A DNA stretch of 64,000 bases, from the NCBI GenBank assembly GCA_021383565.1, contig CP079699.1, positions 124,001 through 188,000 on the forward strand, read 5' to 3'. Position numbers and translations under genes: made by a program. The notes beneath the pieces were generated by a model that was not told where the DNA came from, searched no databases, and was given only the letters and a program-made list of their open reading frames with translations. Of the stretch, positions 60,759-64,000 are shown piece by piece (positions within the stretch are counted from its first letter, which is position 1; each line of letters opens with the position of its first letter). The stretch comes from Levilactobacillus brevis (GTDB taxonomy: Bacteria > Bacillota > Bacilli > Lactobacillales > Lactobacillaceae).

Positions 60759-60790
60759 AGGTGGTCGTTATTTAACGGCTGCCTTTTTTA
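60759..60790 (+). terminator. MATE gene terminator
   Basis: An 11-bp stem with G-T pairs (60759-60769 with 60774-60784), followed by TTTTTTATTT. Confidence 0.75.
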
Positions 60791-60834
60791 TTTAAATCAT
60801 TGGCTAACCGCTAATTAAGGAGTGCTTTACGGAT

Positions 60835-61446
60835 ATGAAGAGTTTTATTTTTGATATTGATGGCACCTTACTGGATACCGAGGCAATGTATATTAAATCG
60901 CTTCAGGCCATCCTGCACGAACGAGGGATGGATCGGCCCTACGCTGAGCTGGCGACGACGTTTGGCATTCCCAGCCGCGACGCGTTGATTCGGCTGAAGG
61001 TACCGGATGTTGAAGGCGTCTTGGCCTTGTGGGGGCCACGCACGCAGGACTATCGGGCGTCCGTGGCCGTTTATGCGGGTGTTAAGGATGCCCTGCGGCA
61101 ATTACAGGCCGCGGGAGCCCAACTCGCCGTGATGACGTCTAAGCAGAAGTTTGAGTATCAGCGTGACGTCGTGGGCGAGGGCCTAGCCGAGTATTTCAGT
61201 CAACACGTGATAGCCGAGGACGTGGCGCACGGGAAGCCGGCACCAGACGGTATTTTGCTAGCGATGGCGCGGCTACACGCCGATCCCGCGACCACCATTT
61301 ACGTGGGGGATACGGACTATGACGTTCGGGCATCGCGAGCGGCGCACGTTACCTTTGGTTTTGCTGGCTGGAACGGTAAGCAGCCGAACGGCTTTACACC
61401 GGATGTCACGTTTGACCAACCACAAGATATGCTAAAGTTGCTCTAA
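60835..61446 (+). CDS. HAD-family hydrolase
   Basis: 203 aa. HAD motif I D-I-D-G-T-L-L-D-T-E at 7-16, motif II V-M-T-S-K near 99-103, motif IV V-G-D-T-D-Y-D-V near 161. The helical cap after motif I places it in subclass I, like phosphoglycolate phosphatase or beta-phosphoglucomutase. Substrate not predictable. Likely in its own unit. Confidence 0.9.
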   Translation: MKSFIFDIDGTLLDTEAMYIKSLQAILHERGMDRPYAELATTFGIPSRDALIRLKVPDVEGVLALWGPRTQDYRASVAVYAGVKDALRQLQAAGAQLAVMTSKQKFEYQRDVVGEGLAEYFSQHVIAEDVAHGKPAPDGILLAMARLHADPATTIYVGDTDYDVRASRAAHVTFGFAGWNGKQPNGFTPDVTFDQPQDMLKLL

Positions 61447-61534
61447 AGTGGTGGTGCGCGGCCAATTGTGCTATATTTGAGCCAAGTAGTTTTCAGTAAA
61501 CCGCTACGGCGGTAAATCACAAAGGGGTGGCAGA

Positions 61535-61948
61535 ATGCTTGCCATAATCGTCACAGGCCACGGTGAATTTGCCCGGGGTATCTTACAAAGTGCCGAGATG
61601 ATCTTCGGTAAGGCGCAAAAGGTCGTGGCCGTCACACTGGCCGGCAATGAAAGCGTCGAAGATTTGGTTAACCATTATCAGGCTGCTATTCAACAGTTGC
61701 AACCCGTGTCAGAATTGTTATTTTTAGTTGATTTATGGGGCGGGTCGCCCTTCAATGCGGCCCGACAACTGGTCATGCAGCACCCGAAAAATTATGGGCT
61801 CGTGGCCGGGTTGAACTTACCCATGCTAATTGAGGCCTTGGCGATTCAAGACCAACCACTAGTACAAGCAATTCCACGTCTGGAACAAGCGGCGCAGGGG
61901 AGTGTCCGGCACTTCGATGCGACTCATGAAGCCAATGACGAGGATTAA
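61535..61948 (+). CDS. PTS mannose-family EIIA
   Basis: 137 aa. Phosphorylated His in V-T-G-H-G-E-F-A (His9). V-D-L-W-G-G-S-P-F near 69-77 is the usual second motif. It is a lone IIA without IIB, IIC or IID nearby, so it either serves a permease elsewhere or has a regulatory role. GGGGTGG precedes the ATG. Confidence 0.92.
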   Translation: MLAIIVTGHGEFARGILQSAEMIFGKAQKVVAVTLAGNESVEDLVNHYQAAIQQLQPVSELLFLVDLWGGSPFNAARQLVMQHPKNYGLVAGLNLPMLIEALAIQDQPLVQAIPRLEQAAQGSVRHFDATHEANDED

Positions 61949-62133
61949 TTCAACAAATAAGTCAGTGAAGCGTGGTCGTTCAGCGGCGGCGCTTTTTGCG
62001 TAGGGGGATGTTTGACGAGAAAGCGGTCCGTCCAAGCGGGGAAAATGGTGGTATGTCGTGGCGGTTGCGATGCGGGCAGGAGACGACGAATAAGACGGCT
62101 GATGCAGGGTTGCAGTAGCGAGAAGACACGCAT
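61945..62133 (-). CDS. Possible small basic protein
   Basis: 62 aa from ATG 62133, with GGTGGGTG upstream on the minus strand. Arg/Pro/His-rich (L-I-R-R-L-L-P-A-S-Q-P-P-R-H). A promoter-like TTATGGTAGA lies further upstream. It overlaps the PTS IIA terminator area in antisense. No family recognised; it may be spurious. Confidence 0.25.
   Translation of the reverse strand: MRVFSLLQPCISRLIRRLLPASQPPRHTTIFPAWTDRFLVKHPPTQKAPPLNDHASLTYLLN
61973..62007 (+). terminator. PTS IIA terminator
   Basis: AAGCG-GTCG arms pair with CGGC-CGCTT, followed by TTTTTGCG. Confidence 0.65.
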
Positions 62134-62281
62134 AGAATCACCCACCATTCTTTTTGATAGGTTTACTCTACCATAACCAATCGGATAGTTCACGTTATTA
62201 ACGTTATAAAGATTTTTATAAATGGGCCCAGCTGAATTTGCAGACACCCGACTTATAGGCGACTGATGTCAGGTACCAAAA

Positions 62282-62306
62282 AAGCCGAGCAGTTCTAGCT
62301 CGGCTT
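62282..62306 (-). terminator. GGDEF gene terminator
   Basis: AAGCCGAG (62282-62289) pairs with CTCGGCTT (62299-62306). On the minus strand TTTTTTGG follows. Confidence 0.85.
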
Positions 62307-62319
62307 GGTTTTGAATGGT

Positions 62320-63450
62320 TTAGTCAACGGTAACCTGGTCACGACCGTGGCGTTTCGAATAATACAGATTCTGGTCGGCACGTCGATAGATATCGAGCTG
62401 GTCCTCGTCAGTCGTCTGAAATTGCGTGACGCCGGCCGAGATGCTGATGTCAATGTCGTGGCCAGCGTGGTGAAAGTGAGTCGTCCGGACGGCTTGCGCG
62501 ATGGCCGTCACGTGTTGCTCGGACTGCTGTATTGTAGCGTTGGTGAAGACGATAGTGAACTCCTCGCCGCCGGTCCGATAGAGCCGGGCCCCCGGGGCAA
62601 GGGTCTTCAAGTGATCGGCAATTAATTCGGCCGTGTGGCGCAGAACGTAATCTCCGGTCAAATGCCCATACGTGTCGTTGACGTGCTTGAAATGGTCAAT
62701 ATCAAAGAGCATCAGTGTCAACGGCTCGTGGTGCGTCTGGGCGCGCTCGAAGGCTAGGCCAAATTCATTCTTAAAGGCGTAGTAGTTATGCACGTGGGTC
62801 AACTCGTCGAAGTTCGTGGTATAGGTGAGTTGTGCGAGGGTGCTAGCGCCGGCTAGGATTGAATCGATGTAGACGAACATAACCGTCATGAAGAAGAAAC
62901 TGAAGAGAATTTCCCAGGCGGCGGTCGTCAGGGGTAGGCTGAAGCGGAAGACCATGACGGCCCACATTGCGGTGGAAAATCCCAGGTTGACCAGCGTGTA
63001 GTCGGCGAAGTCCTGCCAGGGATTGTGCCGATGCTGGCGAATATAGCTCATCGCGTAGTACAAGCCGACGTAGATCGCCGTGAACACCCATGAGAGGGGG
63101 ATGGCGAGGGTGCCATTGACCGCCATGAAGGCGACGATCGCGATGGCAATTTGCCAAAATTGAAATTTAAGTTTGATGAAGTAGCTCAAGAAGACCACGG
63201 CGAAGATCTGGAAGTTTACAAAGACCCAGCCATCCGGCGTGCCGTTGACCGCGGTCTGGGTGCCAATCATCAGGAGGGCCATATAAATGAGACCAAAGAT
63301 TGCCTGCACCTGTTGTCCATTCACGTTGTCGTGACGTTTTTCGAGATATTTAATCAATCGGTTCGTGATGAACCAGTATAGGGTAAGCACGCCCAGTAGG
63401 AAGAAGACACTGGTTAAATCGGGCGTCACAAACCATTTTGACCAAGTCAT
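62320..63450 (-). CDS. Membrane GGDEF-domain diguanylate cyclase
   Basis: 376 aa. About six N-terminal membrane helices (residues 10-205), then a GGDEF domain. The active loop is R-T-G-G-E-E-F, with D-I-D-H-F-K-H-V-N-D-T-Y-G-H upstream for metal binding and substrate. All catalytic residues look intact. The R-x-x-D inhibitory site is absent (the segment reads P-G-A-R-L-Y-R-T). Should make cyclic di-GMP. The ribosome site is weak (GGATG). Confidence 0.93.
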   Translation of the reverse strand: MTWSKWFVTPDLTSVFFLLGVLTLYWFITNRLIKYLEKRHDNVNGQQVQAIFGLIYMALLMIGTQTAVNGTPDGWVFVNFQIFAVVFLSYFIKLKFQFWQIAIAIVAFMAVNGTLAIPLSWVFTAIYVGLYYAMSYIRQHRHNPWQDFADYTLVNLGFSTAMWAVMVFRFSLPLTTAAWEILFSFFFMTVMFVYIDSILAGASTLAQLTYTTNFDELTHVHNYYAFKNEFGLAFERAQTHHEPLTLMLFDIDHFKHVNDTYGHLTGDYVLRHTAELIADHLKTLAPGARLYRTGGEEFTIVFTNATIQQSEQHVTAIAQAVRTTHFHHAGHDIDISISAGVTQFQTTDEDQLDIYRRADQNLYYSKRHGRDQVTVD

Positions 63451-63582
63451 GAGGCGTCATCCATTCTATAAGTTTGTCAGTCCCTCCATCATACCGCGCT
63501 TGCGGGCAATCGCCAATGTTTTTGTCAGCGTTTAGCCAAAATCGTGGTGCGTGGGGCCGTGGGCAATTTAAATAGCGGGGAC

Positions 63583-63690
63583 TAAAAAAGTTTGGAAAAA
63601 TTCCCAAACTTTTGTATTCAAGATTAAATAGTTGAAATGTGTACTGGCTAGTCGCCTGGTTGCCCATTTTTTTGATTTTAACTGGTCATC
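63583..63690 (-). repeat. 3'-UTR repeat with terminator, copy 2
   Basis: On the minus strand it follows the second GGDEF gene. The hairpin AAGTTTGG (63588-63595) / CCAAACTT (63604-63611) with a T run on the minus strand is a terminator. The sequence on its gene-proximal side (about 63612-63650) resembles copy 1 near 18353-18382. Confidence 0.55.
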
Positions 63691-63697
63691 TGCCGTC

Positions 63698-64000
63698 CTA
63701 AGTAAACGTTACCCGATCGCGACCATGACGCTTGGAGAAGTACAGGTTCTGGTCGGCGCGCCGGTAGATATCCAACTGATCTTCGTCGCCGGTCTGAAGC
63801 TGAGTGACGCCCACGGAGATGCTGACGTTAATGGTCTTACCGGCGTGACGGAACTGACCGTCGCGGACGGCCTGGGCAATGGCGTTCACGTGCTCGCGGG
63901 CCTGTTCGGTCGTATAATTCGTGAAAATAATCGTGAACTCCTCACCACCGGTCCGGTAGAGGCGCAGGTCCGGCGAGATGGTCCCCAGTTGATTGGTGAT
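63698..64000 (-). CDS. Second GGDEF protein, 3' part
   Basis: The C-terminal 100 codons, running off the window end. G-G-E-E-F is visible near 63947, followed by V-S-I-S-V-G-V-T-Q and an ending R-A-D-Q-N-L-Y-F-S-K-R-H-G-R-D nearly identical to the upstream neighbour's. It is therefore a tandem paralogue. The N-terminal sensory part is outside the window. Confidence 0.92.
   Translation of the reverse strand: MTNQLGTISPDLRLYRTGGEEFTIIFTNYTTEQAREHVNAIAQAVRDGQFRHAGKTINVSISVGVTQLQTGDEDQLDIYRRADQNLYFSKRHGRDRVTFT

Overview
The window looks like a chromosomal segment of a heterofermentative lactobacillus of the Lactobacillaceae. The 16S rRNA gene resembles, from memory, the Levilactobacillus (Lactobacillus brevis) group, and gene order, codon use and the WxL surface proteins agree. 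No prophage, complete IS element, transposase or CRISPR array is seen.

Layout. (1) 1-7.3 kb holds secreted WxL-domain surface proteins: the 3' end of one gene, two full L-type-lectin/WxL genes, and a small fourth copy whose signal peptide and WxL domain lie in different frames. (2) 7.3-20.7 kb is housekeeping: a low-molecular-weight phosphatase, lemA-htpX, murF, cshA, a baeRF-type protein, acpS-alr, mazEF, a CBS/ACT protein and an L,D-transpeptidase. (3) 21-37 kb holds ldh, then pth-mfd-flippase-rqcP-divIC-S1 protein-tilS-hpt-ftsH-hslO-dusB in an order close to Bacillus subtilis. (4) 37-42.8 kb is a full rRNA operon: two promoters, 16S, tRNA-Ile, tRNA-Ala, 23S, 5S, tRNA-Asn, tRNA-Thr. (5) 43-50.5 kb holds a two-gene PTS (IIB, IIA), a peptide transporter, a phosphoesterase, tRNA-Tyr and tRNA-Gln, proC, nagA and a GntR-family regulator. 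(6) 50.5-64 kb holds a TagA-type glycosyltransferase, NAD synthesis genes (pncB-nadE), tex-sprT-thrB, tRNA-Leu, a MATE pump, a HAD phosphatase, a mannose-type PTS IIA and two tandem GGDEF genes.

The most unusual content is between the genes. Three copies of a dispersed non-coding element of about 340-500 bp lie at 15396-15899 (+), 26804-27288 (-) and 50585-50925 (+), with a 39-nt remnant at 29810-29848. Copies share short conserved blocks, a terminal inverted repeat (clear in the two long copies) and several helices whose two arms differ between copies yet still pair. That is the signature of a conserved RNA fold. I cannot assign it to a known RNA family. A second, smaller repeat sits at the 3' ends of two minus-strand genes (18320-18486 and 63583-63690) and ends in a terminator.

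Regulatory reading. GntR/NagR-type operator candidates lie before nagA-nagR and before the two-gene PTS, the latter also with a perfect cre match, suggesting one amino-sugar or glycoside regulon under CcpA. A Rex-like palindrome lies between ldh and pth. Two WxL promoters share a 12-nt upstream motif.
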